A stretch of 64,000 nt of DNA from contig CAXXDH010000003.1 of assembly GCA_963677785.2 (NCBI GenBank), positions 3,534,001-3,598,000 on the forward strand. The letters run 5' to 3'. The notes below the pieces were generated by a model. It saw nothing but the letters and a program-made list of their open reading frames with translations. It was not told where the DNA came from and did no database searches. Positions within the stretch are counted from its first letter, which is position 1; every line of letters starts with the position of its first letter. Made by a program: the position numbers and the translations under genes. The stretch is from G963665495 sp963677785. GTDB taxonomy: Bacteria; Desulfobacterota; Desulfovibrionia; Desulfovibrionales; Desulfovibrionaceae. This document shows, piece after piece, positions 50,951 through 59,577 of the stretch.

Positions 50951-52489
50951 TTGAACTCTGACGAACAGATAGTGATTATTGGCGCCGGGCCGGCAGGTTT
51001 GACCGCAGCGTACGAATTGCAACGTCATGGAGCTGCGAAGGTACTGGTTCTTGAAGAAGATGCACAGGTCGGCGGTATATCCAAAACCATTAATTTTCAA
51101 GGATGGAGGATGGATATAGGTGGCCACCGCTTTTTTTCGAAATCCTCCCGAGTCCTTGATTGGTGGAATGAAATTCTCCCCATGGCTGGTTTTCCCGCCT
51201 CTGATGATAAATTGCTCGGGCGAAGCATCCCGCTTGCGCCCGAGGGACCGGATCCGGACGTTGATGATTTGGTGATGCTGGTGCGCAGCCGTAAATCCAG
51301 CATTATTTTTGAGCGTCAGTTTTATGATTACCCTTTGCGCCCCACTTTGAAACTTTTTGCGAATCTCGGATTAAGTCGTTCCGCACAGATTGCCTGGACA
51401 GCATTTCATGCCAAACTGTTCCCCCGCAGACCGGAAAAGCACCTTGAGGATTACTTGGTAAACCACTTTGGTACGGAATTGTATGCCACTTTTTTCAAAG
51501 ACTACACTGAAAAGGTTTGGGGACGGAAGTGCACTGAGATTGATCCATCCTGGGGAAGGCAACGAATCAAAGGACTTTCCCTGCTGCAAGCGCTGTTGCA
51601 GGCTTTCCAGCCCAAAAAACAGGATATCGAACAAAAGTCCGTTAATACAAGTCTGATCAATTTTTTCCTGTATCCCAAATATGGTCCTGGTCATTTATGG
51701 GAGCATACGCGTGACCTTCTTATTCAGTCAGGAGTACGCATTGAGAACGGTTGGCGCGTTGTTTCAATGCATACGGATGGCGAGAAACTTCTGTCAGTTC
51801 AGGCAAAGCACATGGAGAGCGGGGAAGTACGCGAATTTCCCGCTGCAGCGGTGTTTTCCACCATGCCGGTGAAAGATCTTGTGGCGGGGCTGGATATGCA
51901 GGCCCCTGTCAAGGCGGCTGAGGCTGCTGCTACGTTGCCCTATCGAGATTTTATCACTGCCGGGGTACTGTTGCGTGATTTACGCATTCCGCCTCCCAGG
52001 GATAATTGGATCTACGTCCAGGAACGTGATGTCCTTCTTGGCCGGATTCAGTTTTTTAAAAATTGGAGTCCCTACATGGTCCAGGACCCAGATATGCATT
52101 GGCTTGGCCTGGAATATTTCAGCTATGAGGGGGATGCTCTTTGGAAGCTGCCCGATGACCGGTTCCTCGAGCTGTGCATGTCGGAATTGGAAAAGTTGGG
52201 GATTGTTACTGGGCGTGATGCCTTTGTCAAAGGAACAGTGGCAAGGGTAAAAAAAGCTTATCCGGCCTATTGGGATGGCTACGATCATTTTGATAGTGTA
52301 AAAGAATACCTCAATACAATTCCCAATCTGTATTGTATTGGACGCAATGGTATGCATCGTTATAATAACATGGACCATTCAATGCTTTCAGCCATGACAG
52401 CCGTGGATCTTTATTTGGCAAATGAAAAAGATAAATCTGCCATATGGGAAGTAAATGTTGAAGAAAACTATCATGAATCAAATGAATAA
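50951..52489 (+). CDS. FAD-dependent oxidoreductase, amine-oxidase/UDP-galactopyranose-mutase-like
   Basis: 512 aa. The dinucleotide motif IVIIGAGPAGLTAAYELQRHG starts at residue 8, followed by EEDAQVGGISKTINFQGWRMDIGGHRFF (about 34-61), the family motif of NAD_binding_8/Amino_oxidase proteins. The C-terminus has NLYCIGRNGMHRYNNMDHSM. UDP-galactopyranose mutases and glycan-modifying oxidoreductases of this layout sit in surface polysaccharide loci. The start is TTG, with AAAGGAC upstream. The 3' end overlaps by 35 bp the GT-C-like membrane gene that follows, so the two are coupled and probably act on the same lipid- or sugar-linked substrate. Exact reaction unknown. Confidence 0.83.
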   Translation: MNSDEQIVIIGAGPAGLTAAYELQRHGAAKVLVLEEDAQVGGISKTINFQGWRMDIGGHRFFSKSSRVLDWWNEILPMAGFPASDDKLLGRSIPLAPEGPDPDVDDLVMLVRSRKSSIIFERQFYDYPLRPTLKLFANLGLSRSAQIAWTAFHAKLFPRRPEKHLEDYLVNHFGTELYATFFKDYTEKVWGRKCTEIDPSWGRQRIKGLSLLQALLQAFQPKKQDIEQKSVNTSLINFFLYPKYGPGHLWEHTRDLLIQSGVRIENGWRVVSMHTDGEKLLSVQAKHMESGEVREFPAAAVFSTMPVKDLVAGLDMQAPVKAAEAAATLPYRDFITAGVLLRDLRIPPPRDNWIYVQERDVLLGRIQFFKNWSPYMVQDPDMHWLGLEYFSYEGDALWKLPDDRFLELCMSELEKLGIVTGRDAFVKGTVARVKKAYPAYWDGYDHFDSVKEYLNTIPNLYCIGRNGMHRYNNMDHSMLSAMTAVDLYLANEKDKSAIWEVNVEENYHESNE

Positions 52490-54611
52490 AAAATTTTATC
52501 AAAAAATGATTGATGATTTGTCATTGAAGGTTGACCGGTTTCCAGAGCAAACAATGAATTTTTCCGTCATTGCTAGCTTTTTCCTATCATTTATACTTCT
52601 ATCATTAACGGCGCTTGATCTTGTTGATAGTGATCTATGGTTCCACCTGAATCAAGGGAGAGAACTTTTTGCGACGGGTACCATTCCGAGTACCAGTTTT
52701 TTTTCTTATATAGAACCTGTAAGGCACTGGATTAATTACTCCTGGCTTTTTCAGGCTATTGTCTATCAGATATTTTTGCACACCGGCTATGTTGGACTCA
52801 TTGTTTTCAGGTCGTTGATTTATGTATTTATCGGGTATTTGTTTTATCTCATCATTTTAAAAAATAGACCTTATAATTTTCTGGCTGCAATCTTGACAGT
52901 CTTCTGCTTTATAGGAGTCATGCCAAGAAGTATTGTAGTCAGACCTCATATTTTTACTTATTTAAATCTTCTGCTTTTACTATTCGCTTTTGAAAGGAAA
53001 AAGTTTTTTTGGCTATTTCCAATAGTGTTTACTCTTGAGGCAAACCTTCATGGAATTGCATATCCATTATTATTGCTGATATGGGGAAGCTATTTGATGG
53101 ATTATTATGTTTGTTATAAGAGATGCAAGCCTATACCTGTCTCAAAAAAAGATTTGGCTGTGATCCTGATTAGTCCACTCTTTCTCCTCTTTTCCCCATA
53201 TTGGTATCATCTATTTGCTTTACCATTTGATAATGCTGTCTCTTTTGTCTCTTATTATATAGTAGAAATGAATCCAACATCATTTTTACAGTTATTTGTT
53301 TTTAGATTCTGGCCCCTGCCTTATCTTGTTTATACGATAAAAATTATAGTCATACTTTTGGCTTTTTTATTTCTGATATATTCTTTTTATAAAAAGACTT
53401 TTAAGATAAGTTATATAGTACTCTTTGTCGGGAGTATTTTTTTATTAAGTAAGAGTAAACGATTCATATATGATTGTATATTTTTTATAGTTCCTATTTT
53501 GAGTATGTTTTTGTCAAATATGAAGTTTGTCCACAAGAAAAAATATATTTTTGTAAACATTGCTATAATGTTTTTTGTACCACTTTCTGTTTTTACTTAT
53601 TATTTATATCATTCAGTTCACTACCCGTTATCTTTCATGAATGTTCCTCAAGTTGGAACTAAGTTTATTTATCAGTTACCGAAAGATCAGACTGTTTTGA
53701 TGTCGCCAGCAAAAGCTGGTTATTTAGCGTGGACATTATTTCCCAAGCATAAAATTTTTATGGATTTAGAGCTTGCTTTGTTTGATGATGTAGATGCCTT
53801 TGAAGCAATGTATGTTTTTCATAATCCTGTAGTACTGCAACATCATATCAATAAGTATCATGCATCTGTCCTTTATGTTCCTTTGAACAAGCAAATGTTA
53901 TCGGACTATAGTGTGGTTTTTAAAAAATATAAGCCAGTTTTTTTTGATGATTTTGGAATTATTTATGTCCGCAGAGATGTTTCGACAAGTTTTCCTGAAT
54001 TGGCTTTTTTAGATACAATAGCTGCACAGGAAGTTAATAAGGATGCCTTTACGGAAAAAAATAAGAACAGACTTATTGAAGAACTTAAGCGTGTAGCCGA
54101 CTTCGACGTCTCTGGTTTTAAAGCAAATGTGTTATTAGGAAATGCCTATTATGCTTTTGAACAACCGCAAAATATGCTGGAAGTTGCTGACAGATTGATA
54201 AATGGTTTTCCAGATCAAGCAGCTGGATTTATTTTGAAGGCCCAGGCATTGTTCATGTTGCATCAGCTTGAAGAATCGGTGCGCTATTATAAACAGGCCG
54301 TAACTAAGCAAGGGGCTCATGACAGAAGACTTTTGGGAAAGAATTATTATATTGCTTTGGCCACTATGAAGCGTTTTGACGAGGCGTATGAAGTCTTGAA
54401 CAATGCTTATAATCCATTCATGAAGGAAACACCTCCCGACATTTTATATGAATTTGCTGTAGGTGCTGTTAATGCCAGAGAATATGAAGCTGCAGTAACA
54501 TTTATTCAGATGGCTTTGTTGAGTTTACCGGATTTTGATCTTAAAAGACGTAACGAACTTTTGCGTCTCCAACGAGAGCTGAACGCATTTTTTTCCAAAA
54601 AGAATACATAA
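52455..54611 (+). CDS. GT-C-like polytopic membrane protein with C-terminal TPR-like region
   Basis: 718 aa, AT-rich. About 10 membrane helices occupy residues 30-390. The first outside loop carries DLVDSDLWFHLNQGRELFATGTIPSTSFFSYIEPVRHWINYSWL, a pattern shared by bacterial GT-C-fold proteins that move sugars from polyprenyl carriers, where the acidic pair after the first helix is catalytic. The last 200 residues (NAYYAFEQPQNMLEVADRLINGFPDQAAGFILKAQALF and following) look like TPR helices. The start may be at 52455 (GGGAAG upstream), 52473 or 52482. Low GC compared with the neighbours suggests transfer. It likely glycosylates or builds a surface glycan together with the upstream oxidoreductase. 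Confidence 0.7.
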   Translation: MLKKTIMNQMNKKFYQKMIDDLSLKVDRFPEQTMNFSVIASFFLSFILLSLTALDLVDSDLWFHLNQGRELFATGTIPSTSFFSYIEPVRHWINYSWLFQAIVYQIFLHTGYVGLIVFRSLIYVFIGYLFYLIILKNRPYNFLAAILTVFCFIGVMPRSIVVRPHIFTYLNLLLLLFAFERKKFFWLFPIVFTLEANLHGIAYPLLLLIWGSYLMDYYVCYKRCKPIPVSKKDLAVILISPLFLLFSPYWYHLFALPFDNAVSFVSYYIVEMNPTSFLQLFVFRFWPLPYLVYTIKIIVILLAFLFLIYSFYKKTFKISYIVLFVGSIFLLSKSKRFIYDCIFFIVPILSMFLSNMKFVHKKKYIFVNIAIMFFVPLSVFTYYLYHSVHYPLSFMNVPQVGTKFIYQLPKDQTVLMSPAKAGYLAWTLFPKHKIFMDLELALFDDVDAFEAMYVFHNPVVLQHHINKYHASVLYVPLNKQMLSDYSVVFKKYKPVFFDDFGIIYVRRDVSTSFPELAFLDTIAAQEVNKDAFTEKNKNRLIEELKRVADFDVSGFKANVLLGNAYYAFEQPQNMLEVADRLINGFPDQAAGFILKAQALFMLHQLEESVRYYKQAVTKQGAHDRRLLGKNYYIALATMKRFDEAYEVLNNAYNPFMKETPPDILYEFAVGAVNAREYEAAVTFIQMALLSLPDFDLKRRNELLRLQRELNAFFSKKNT

Positions 54612-54698
54612 GAGTACTGTAGGTATTGGATACAACATTAAGACCACTTCAAAATGGACTTGAACGAAGCAGGCTTGAAATCGCAAAGGGAGCAATAT

Positions 54699-55844
54699 AT
54701 GCTAGATAATCGCCCCTACACGTTTGATAGAGTTGTCCGGGGAATTGTTACCATAGTAATTTTTGTAGGTCTTATACGTTTGATGGGCTATCTGAGCGAC
54801 GTTCTTGTCCCTTTTGCCGTTGCGTTACTTTTGGCCTACTTGTTAAATCCCCTGGTGGGACTTGTTTCCCAGAGAATCAAAAATCACACCCTTGCCGTAT
54901 TGTTGACGCTTGTGTCCGTATTTGCCCTCACCGTGATCATTACGTCAGTGCTTGTACCCATTATTTTGGCTGAAATCTCCAATACGGGGCGTATCGTAAC
55001 GCAATTGGTAAATAATTCGGAATTTGCGGCACGAGCAGAACAAGTTTTGCCTGATGATATCTGGAGCTGGATCCATGACCAATTGCAGAAACCGGAAATA
55101 CAACAATATTTCAAGTCATCCTATGTCAAACAATTGGCTTTGAATTTTATACGCAAAGTAATACCTGGTGTTTGGGGAGTTGTAACAGGCACCACCAGTA
55201 TCATTGCCTGGCTGTTCGGACTGTTTACCATCGCGTTGTACATGGTATTCCTGTTGTTTGATTTTAATACAATTCAAAAGGGCTGGAAGAATCTTATACC
55301 TCCCGGACAGCGCGAATCCATCGCGCAGTTTGCCCTGGATTTCAGCTACGGTATGAATCGTTATTTTCGGGGGCAGGCCATCGTAGCGGGGATTGTGGGC
55401 GTATTATTCGCTCTGGGGTTCTGGATGATCGGGCTCCCCATGGGGATATTGCTCGGGTTTTTTATCGGAGTGCTGAATATGGTTCCCTACCTCCAATTGA
55501 TCAGCGTGCCTGTTGCGCTGTTTTTCGGCATTGTTCATGCGTTGGAATTAGGAACGAATATTTGGGGATACTTGGGTATTATCGGGGGAATTTACATTGT
55601 TGTACAGCTTGTTCAGGACCTCTATCTTACGCCAAAGATCATGGGAAAGATTACCGGGTTCAGCCCGGCCATAATTCTACTTTCCCTCAGCGTTTGGGGT
55701 AAGTTATTGGGCGTGTTGGGGCTCATCATTGCCCTGCCCATGACCGCGTTGATTTACGCGTATTATTGCCGTTACTTCATACATAGCATGCCCGATACCG
55801 CTGCTTTGACGGATGAAAGCACTGCAGTATCTTCGCAAGAATAG
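54699..55844 (+). CDS. AI-2E family transporter (PerM/YdiK/UPF0118)
   Basis: 381 aa with about eight helices arranged in the AI-2E order: two N-terminal helices (VLVPFAVALLLAYLLNPLV), a long helical loop (about 100-150) and a C-terminal block with GQAIVAGIVGVLFALGFWMIGLPMGILLGFFIGVLNMVPYLQ and LSVWGKLLGVLGLIIALPMTALI. Named members export autoinducer-2 or act as Na+/H+ antiporters, so substrate is open. ATG at 54699 after AAGGGAGC is preferred to one 45 bases upstream. It follows the GT-C gene by 87 bp on the same strand. Confidence 0.87.
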   Translation: MLDNRPYTFDRVVRGIVTIVIFVGLIRLMGYLSDVLVPFAVALLLAYLLNPLVGLVSQRIKNHTLAVLLTLVSVFALTVIITSVLVPIILAEISNTGRIVTQLVNNSEFAARAEQVLPDDIWSWIHDQLQKPEIQQYFKSSYVKQLALNFIRKVIPGVWGVVTGTTSIIAWLFGLFTIALYMVFLLFDFNTIQKGWKNLIPPGQRESIAQFALDFSYGMNRYFRGQAIVAGIVGVLFALGFWMIGLPMGILLGFFIGVLNMVPYLQLISVPVALFFGIVHALELGTNIWGYLGIIGGIYIVVQLVQDLYLTPKIMGKITGFSPAIILLSLSVWGKLLGVLGLIIALPMTALIYAYYCRYFIHSMPDTAALTDESTAVSSQE

Positions 55845-55973
55845 ATTTGTTCGCGTTTGAATCCCCATTTTTTTGCCATTCTGCTGCAAAAAATCAGGAT
55901 TTTAACCGATTGTTTCGAAATGCGTTTGATTGGGAATTTAAATATTTATATGAATGGTGGCAACTACTCAAGA

Positions 55974-57443
55974 TCAGACTTTTTTTCGGAACCATGCAAA
56001 CACTGCAAAAAATGCGCAATACACAAAGACTAAAATAATTATTAGATTGTCGAAAATTGCGGCAATATTTTGGGTGTCCAGGACATTGTAAGCTGCCATG
56101 GAAAGTGCGAATGCTATGATGACTAGTGCACTACTTTTTGAAGAAATAAATAATAAATAAATGGGCAACAGCAAATAGCAGATCAATATGATCAGGTAAA
56201 ATGCCATTGCGTCAGATCGTAACAGATAGGCGGCTCCACACGAGAGTAATGCCAACAAAAAAATGCTTTGGGTTTTGCGTAATGTGGTATTGAACGAAGA
56301 GGAAAGAAATTTGTGCAAGGGGCCGGGTTCGAGCTGTCCGATGAAAGTCTCCGCCATTTCCGGTTGCATTTGATGCGACTTTCGCGAGTAGGACGGGGGA
56401 AAACCCTGGTCATCCAGCTCGTCGTCAGACTCCTGGCCGTTGCTGCAGGCCTGTGAAGAATTGGCATCGGAGCCACGCCCCGGCATATTGGCGTCTTTGG
56501 GCAGAGAGGTTTCCCTGCCGTTGGTAGCAAGCACCCGCTCCAGCGCTTGACGAAATTCCGTGGCGCTTCCGTAGCGTTGAGAGGGGTTGTAAGCAAGCGC
56601 CCCCATGATGGCTTTGGTCACACCAGGGGGAAACGTTCGCCTGAATGTAAAAGGTTCGCCGGAAATGCGCATATTCACCATGCAGGATCTGTTGCCCTGG
56701 CACTCGTCTTCGAAGGGGAGTGATCCGGTCAGCATTTCAAAGGCCACAAGCGCAATGGAGTAGACGTCGACCAGCTGGTCATAGCCATCACTCAAATCGT
56801 TTTTCAGCACTTCAGGCGCAATGTATAGCGGAGTCCCAACGCGCGTATCGGCCTGGCTCGTCTCGGAAATTTTTTTAGCGACACCGAAATCTCCCAGCTT
56901 GGCCGTGCCGTCTTTGGCTATGAAAATATTACCCGGCTTCAAATCGCGGTGAATGATACTGTTGCTGTGCGCGTGTTCCAGTCCTTTCAAGCAATCAATA
57001 GTAATCCCTACGGCCTGCTCCCATGGGAGGGGGCCGTCTTGCAGCAGCTCGCTCAAGGTGGTGGGCAGGTATTCCAACATGACCGCAACAAGGGAAATGA
57101 TGGCATCATCGGTCCGGACATGGAGCACGTCGTGGTTATACCATCCGACGATGTTTTGATGCGTACCCAGCGAATACATGTGGATGATTTCGCGCGCTTC
57201 CTGTCCCAGAGACTCCTGGAGCGAATCCACGGTCCGGCCTTGACGGTTGAGTTTCCTGGTGAGCGGAATGACCTTCAGGGCGGCATGAAAGGTTTGCCCC
57301 AAATCCACACGCTCCATTTTGAATACGCATCCTGAAACTCCCGAACCAAGAAAGTCCTGGATACGCCAGCCGCTGAACAACGGTTCGCGATTTTTTAGTA
57401 TATTCAGAATGGTCGTTTTACAGAAAAGCGCTTGTTTCGACAT
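55974..57443 (-). CDS. Hanks-type Ser/Thr protein kinase with C-terminal membrane helices
   Basis: 489 aa. The kinase domain (about 22-285) has the glycine loop FLGSGVSGCVFK, Lys in AALKVIPL, HRD loop SIIHRDLKPGNIFI, DFG in KLGDFGVAKK and the activation segment VGTPLYIAPEV. All catalytic residues are present, so activity is expected. A Ser/Asp-rich linker (about 310-355) leads to about four hydrophobic helices (about 385-485) and no large extracellular sensor. It could sense membrane state. It lies downstream of hisA with a 44-bp gap, so it can be transcribed with the his/tat/gua train. Confidence 0.88.
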   Translation of the reverse strand: MSKQALFCKTTILNILKNREPLFSGWRIQDFLGSGVSGCVFKMERVDLGQTFHAALKVIPLTRKLNRQGRTVDSLQESLGQEAREIIHMYSLGTHQNIVGWYNHDVLHVRTDDAIISLVAVMLEYLPTTLSELLQDGPLPWEQAVGITIDCLKGLEHAHSNSIIHRDLKPGNIFIAKDGTAKLGDFGVAKKISETSQADTRVGTPLYIAPEVLKNDLSDGYDQLVDVYSIALVAFEMLTGSLPFEDECQGNRSCMVNMRISGEPFTFRRTFPPGVTKAIMGALAYNPSQRYGSATEFRQALERVLATNGRETSLPKDANMPGRGSDANSSQACSNGQESDDELDDQGFPPSYSRKSHQMQPEMAETFIGQLEPGPLHKFLSSSFNTTLRKTQSIFLLALLSCGAAYLLRSDAMAFYLIILICYLLLPIYLLFISSKSSALVIIAFALSMAAYNVLDTQNIAAIFDNLIIILVFVYCAFFAVFAWFRKKV

Positions 57444-57487
57444 GATTACTATTTGTCAGCTCAGGGGAGAGGGTTCGCTGCCAGTGG

Positions 57488-58240
57488 CTAACAACGGGAT
57501 GCTTCCTGTTCCTCAAGCCAGGCGAAAGCCTCAGGAAGATCAAGTGTGCCTTCATAAATAGCACGTCCCGTGATTGCGCCTGCAAGTCCGCTGTCTTGCA
57601 AGGCGTAAAGCTGTTTCACATCTTCAATAGTAGTGACGCCACCTGCTGCAATGACATTGAGATCAGTGATGGCAAGCAGATGCGCCAATGCGTTGAGATT
57701 GACACCGCTTTGCATGCCATCCCGGCTGATGTCCGTATAAACGAAAAAAGCCGCTCCTTGCTCCTCAAGCTTCGGTACGGTGGTATCTACCGTCAAAGCC
57801 GTATCGCCAACCCAGCCCCGTGTCTTGAGCTTGCCGTCGACAGCGTCCAGAGAAACGCCGATTTTATTATGAAAGGTGGAGCAGAGTCCGGCAAAGGCAT
57901 CGCCGTCTTCAAGCGCAAGGGTACCCACAATCAAACGTTCGACTCCGGCATCAAGGTAGGCTTTGGCAATGGAGGCGTCTCGAACACCGCCTCCGAGCTG
58001 TACTTTGACATTGTAGGCGGAACTCAGGGTGCAGAGGGCTTGGATCAATTCAAAGTTCTTGGGCATTCCGCTAAAGGCGCCGTCCAGATCCACAACATGG
58101 ATCCAGGAAGCGCCTTTTTCTATCCAATGTTCGGCCATGGCAACAGGATCGGCTGAAAAAACAGTGACCTGGTCTGCCTTGCCCTGGCGTAGCCGGACAC
58201 AATGACCGTCCTTGATATCAACCGCGGGAAACAGAATCAT
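57488..58240 (-). CDS. hisA: Phosphoribosylformimino-5-aminoimidazole carboxamide ribotide isomerase
   Basis: 250 aa. It performs the Amadori rearrangement of ProFAR in histidine synthesis. The N-terminal catalytic Asp is in ILFPAVDIKDGHCVRL, the middle has VQLGGGVRD and the second catalytic Asp is in VYTDISRDGM, with the phosphate loop VIAAGGVTTIEDV and AITGRAIYEGTLDL at the end. Start ATG at 58240 overlaps the preceding lipoprotein gene by 4 bp, with AAGGTCG upstream. Downstream comes the Ser/Thr kinase gene. hisF and hisH are not here. Confidence 0.95.
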   Translation of the reverse strand: MILFPAVDIKDGHCVRLRQGKADQVTVFSADPVAMAEHWIEKGASWIHVVDLDGAFSGMPKNFELIQALCTLSSAYNVKVQLGGGVRDASIAKAYLDAGVERLIVGTLALEDGDAFAGLCSTFHNKIGVSLDAVDGKLKTRGWVGDTALTVDTTVPKLEEQGAAFFVYTDISRDGMQSGVNLNALAHLLAITDLNVIAAGGVTTIEDVKQLYALQDSGLAGAITGRAIYEGTLDLPEAFAWLEEQEASRC

Positions 58241-58890
58241 AACAGGCCGACCTTCTTCAATCCAAGATTGATGCCGAATTGTGCGAGTTCCGTTGCAGTG
58301 ACCCATTTGGCCCCGCGAGAAAAGAACTCATGGATTTTAAGAAGGTTCTCCGAAAGAGAAACCTGTGTTTCTTCGAAGCGATAACGGGCGGCAATGCCGT
58401 GTTCTTTGACGTCGATGACAAAAAAGTCGATCATGACGCCTGCGGGATCGTCACTGCCGGCCGGACCACCGATACGTTCCTTCCAATAAAGAAGCTGAGG
58501 CACAAGCAAATATTCAACATTGGCGCATTTGCCCACGTTGACCCAATAATCCAGCGCTGCGTGAGGAGAGTTGGTGAGCGTTTTTTTGGCCATGTTCTGG
58601 CACGAAAGCATTCCAAGGGGAGGGACAAAACTACGTTTTGTCTTTGTCTTCAGCTCGTTGGTCATAAATTCATCAAGAGCGGTCAGTTCTTTCGGGGTGG
58701 CTTTTTCAGTGTGAGCCGGGAGGTAGCTGCCGAGCAGAAAACGGTAGTCGGTTGGTTGCTCAATGGCTGCTATGCCCAAAGAAAATTGGGCTTCTATTGG
58801 TTGCACAACCGTACGCGGTGCGCACCCGAAAAGTGCTGCAAGAAGAATAAGGCCAAGAAGGGGGGGTAGAATCAGGATGCGTGATTTCAT
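58237..58890 (-). CDS. Hypothetical lipoprotein embedded between hisB and hisA
   Basis: 217 aa. The signal peptide ends in a lipobox (LLAALFGC at about 16-23), so the mature protein is lipid-anchored in the envelope. The rest (for example TDYRFLLGSYLPAHTEKATPKE, ANVEYLLVPQLLYWKERIGG, FFVIDVKEHGIAARYRFEETQVSLSENL) resembles the beta-rich, GNA1162/DUF-like lipoproteins that assemble on the outer membrane, but I cannot name a family. Its start and stop overlap hisB and hisA by 4 bp each (ATGA), so it is translated as a strict part of the operon although it cannot act in histidine synthesis. Confidence 0.82.
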   Translation of the reverse strand: MKSRILILPPLLGLILLAALFGCAPRTVVQPIEAQFSLGIAAIEQPTDYRFLLGSYLPAHTEKATPKELTALDEFMTNELKTKTKRSFVPPLGMLSCQNMAKKTLTNSPHAALDYWVNVGKCANVEYLLVPQLLYWKERIGGPAGSDDPAGVMIDFFVIDVKEHGIAARYRFEETQVSLSENLLKIHEFFSRGAKWVTATELAQFGINLGLKKVGLL

Positions 58891-59480
58891 AAATCCAGGC
58901 TCCCTTTTGTACTGAATGCGCCTTGGACCGAGGTGCTGCCGAGCGCTTGGCGCAATGCCAAGCCCACGCCCTTGAAGGCGGATTCAAGCAGGTGATGGCC
59001 GTTGCGGCCGTACAAATACCGTATATGAAGATTAAAACGTCCGTTAAACGCAAAGGATTTGAAGAATTCTCTCCACAGGTCCTTTTCTTCGCCGGCCAGG
59101 ACGGCGGGGACTATGTCATCCTCGTACACCAAATAGGGCCTTCCCGACAAGTCCAAAGCCACATCGCTCAATGCTTCGTCCATGGGGACTCTGGCCCAGC
59201 CGACACGGGCAATGCCTGATCGTTGGCCAAGACACTGATGCAACGCTTGTCCCAGGCAGATCCCGATGTCTTCAATGCTATGGTGTGCATCGACTTCAAT
59301 GTCTCCAGCACATTGCAGGTCGAGGTCGAATCCAGCCCAAAAAGCCAACAACGTCAGCATATGGTCGGCAAACCCGTAACCTGTGACGATGGATGTCTGC
59401 CCCGTACCGTCAGCAGCTAGCGCAACAGAGATTTTAGTTTCCTTTGTGTCGCGTTTGATAACAGCGTTGCGTTCGCTCAT
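58887..59480 (-). CDS. hisB: Imidazoleglycerol-phosphate dehydratase
   Basis: 197 aa, the mono-functional form without the HisN phosphatase part of E. coli HisB. The Mn-binding motifs DIEVDAHHSIEDIGICLGQAL and HLLESAFKGVGLALRQAL are present, as is GYGFADHMLTLLA. It converts imidazole glycerol phosphate to imidazole acetol phosphate. It overlaps the lipoprotein gene by 4 bp and follows tatC after a 97-bp gap. Confidence 0.95.
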   Translation of the reverse strand: MSERNAVIKRDTKETKISVALAADGTGQTSIVTGYGFADHMLTLLAFWAGFDLDLQCAGDIEVDAHHSIEDIGICLGQALHQCLGQRSGIARVGWARVPMDEALSDVALDLSGRPYLVYEDDIVPAVLAGEEKDLWREFFKSFAFNGRFNLHIRYLYGRNGHHLLESAFKGVGLALRQALGSTSVQGAFSTKGSLDL

Positions 59481-59577
59481 GAATTTCTTATGCCCTTTTT
59501 TGACTGGATGGTCAAAGCCCTATTGTTTCAAATCTATTGACAAAATCAGAACGAAAGTTGTGTTTCGCCCTATGGAA

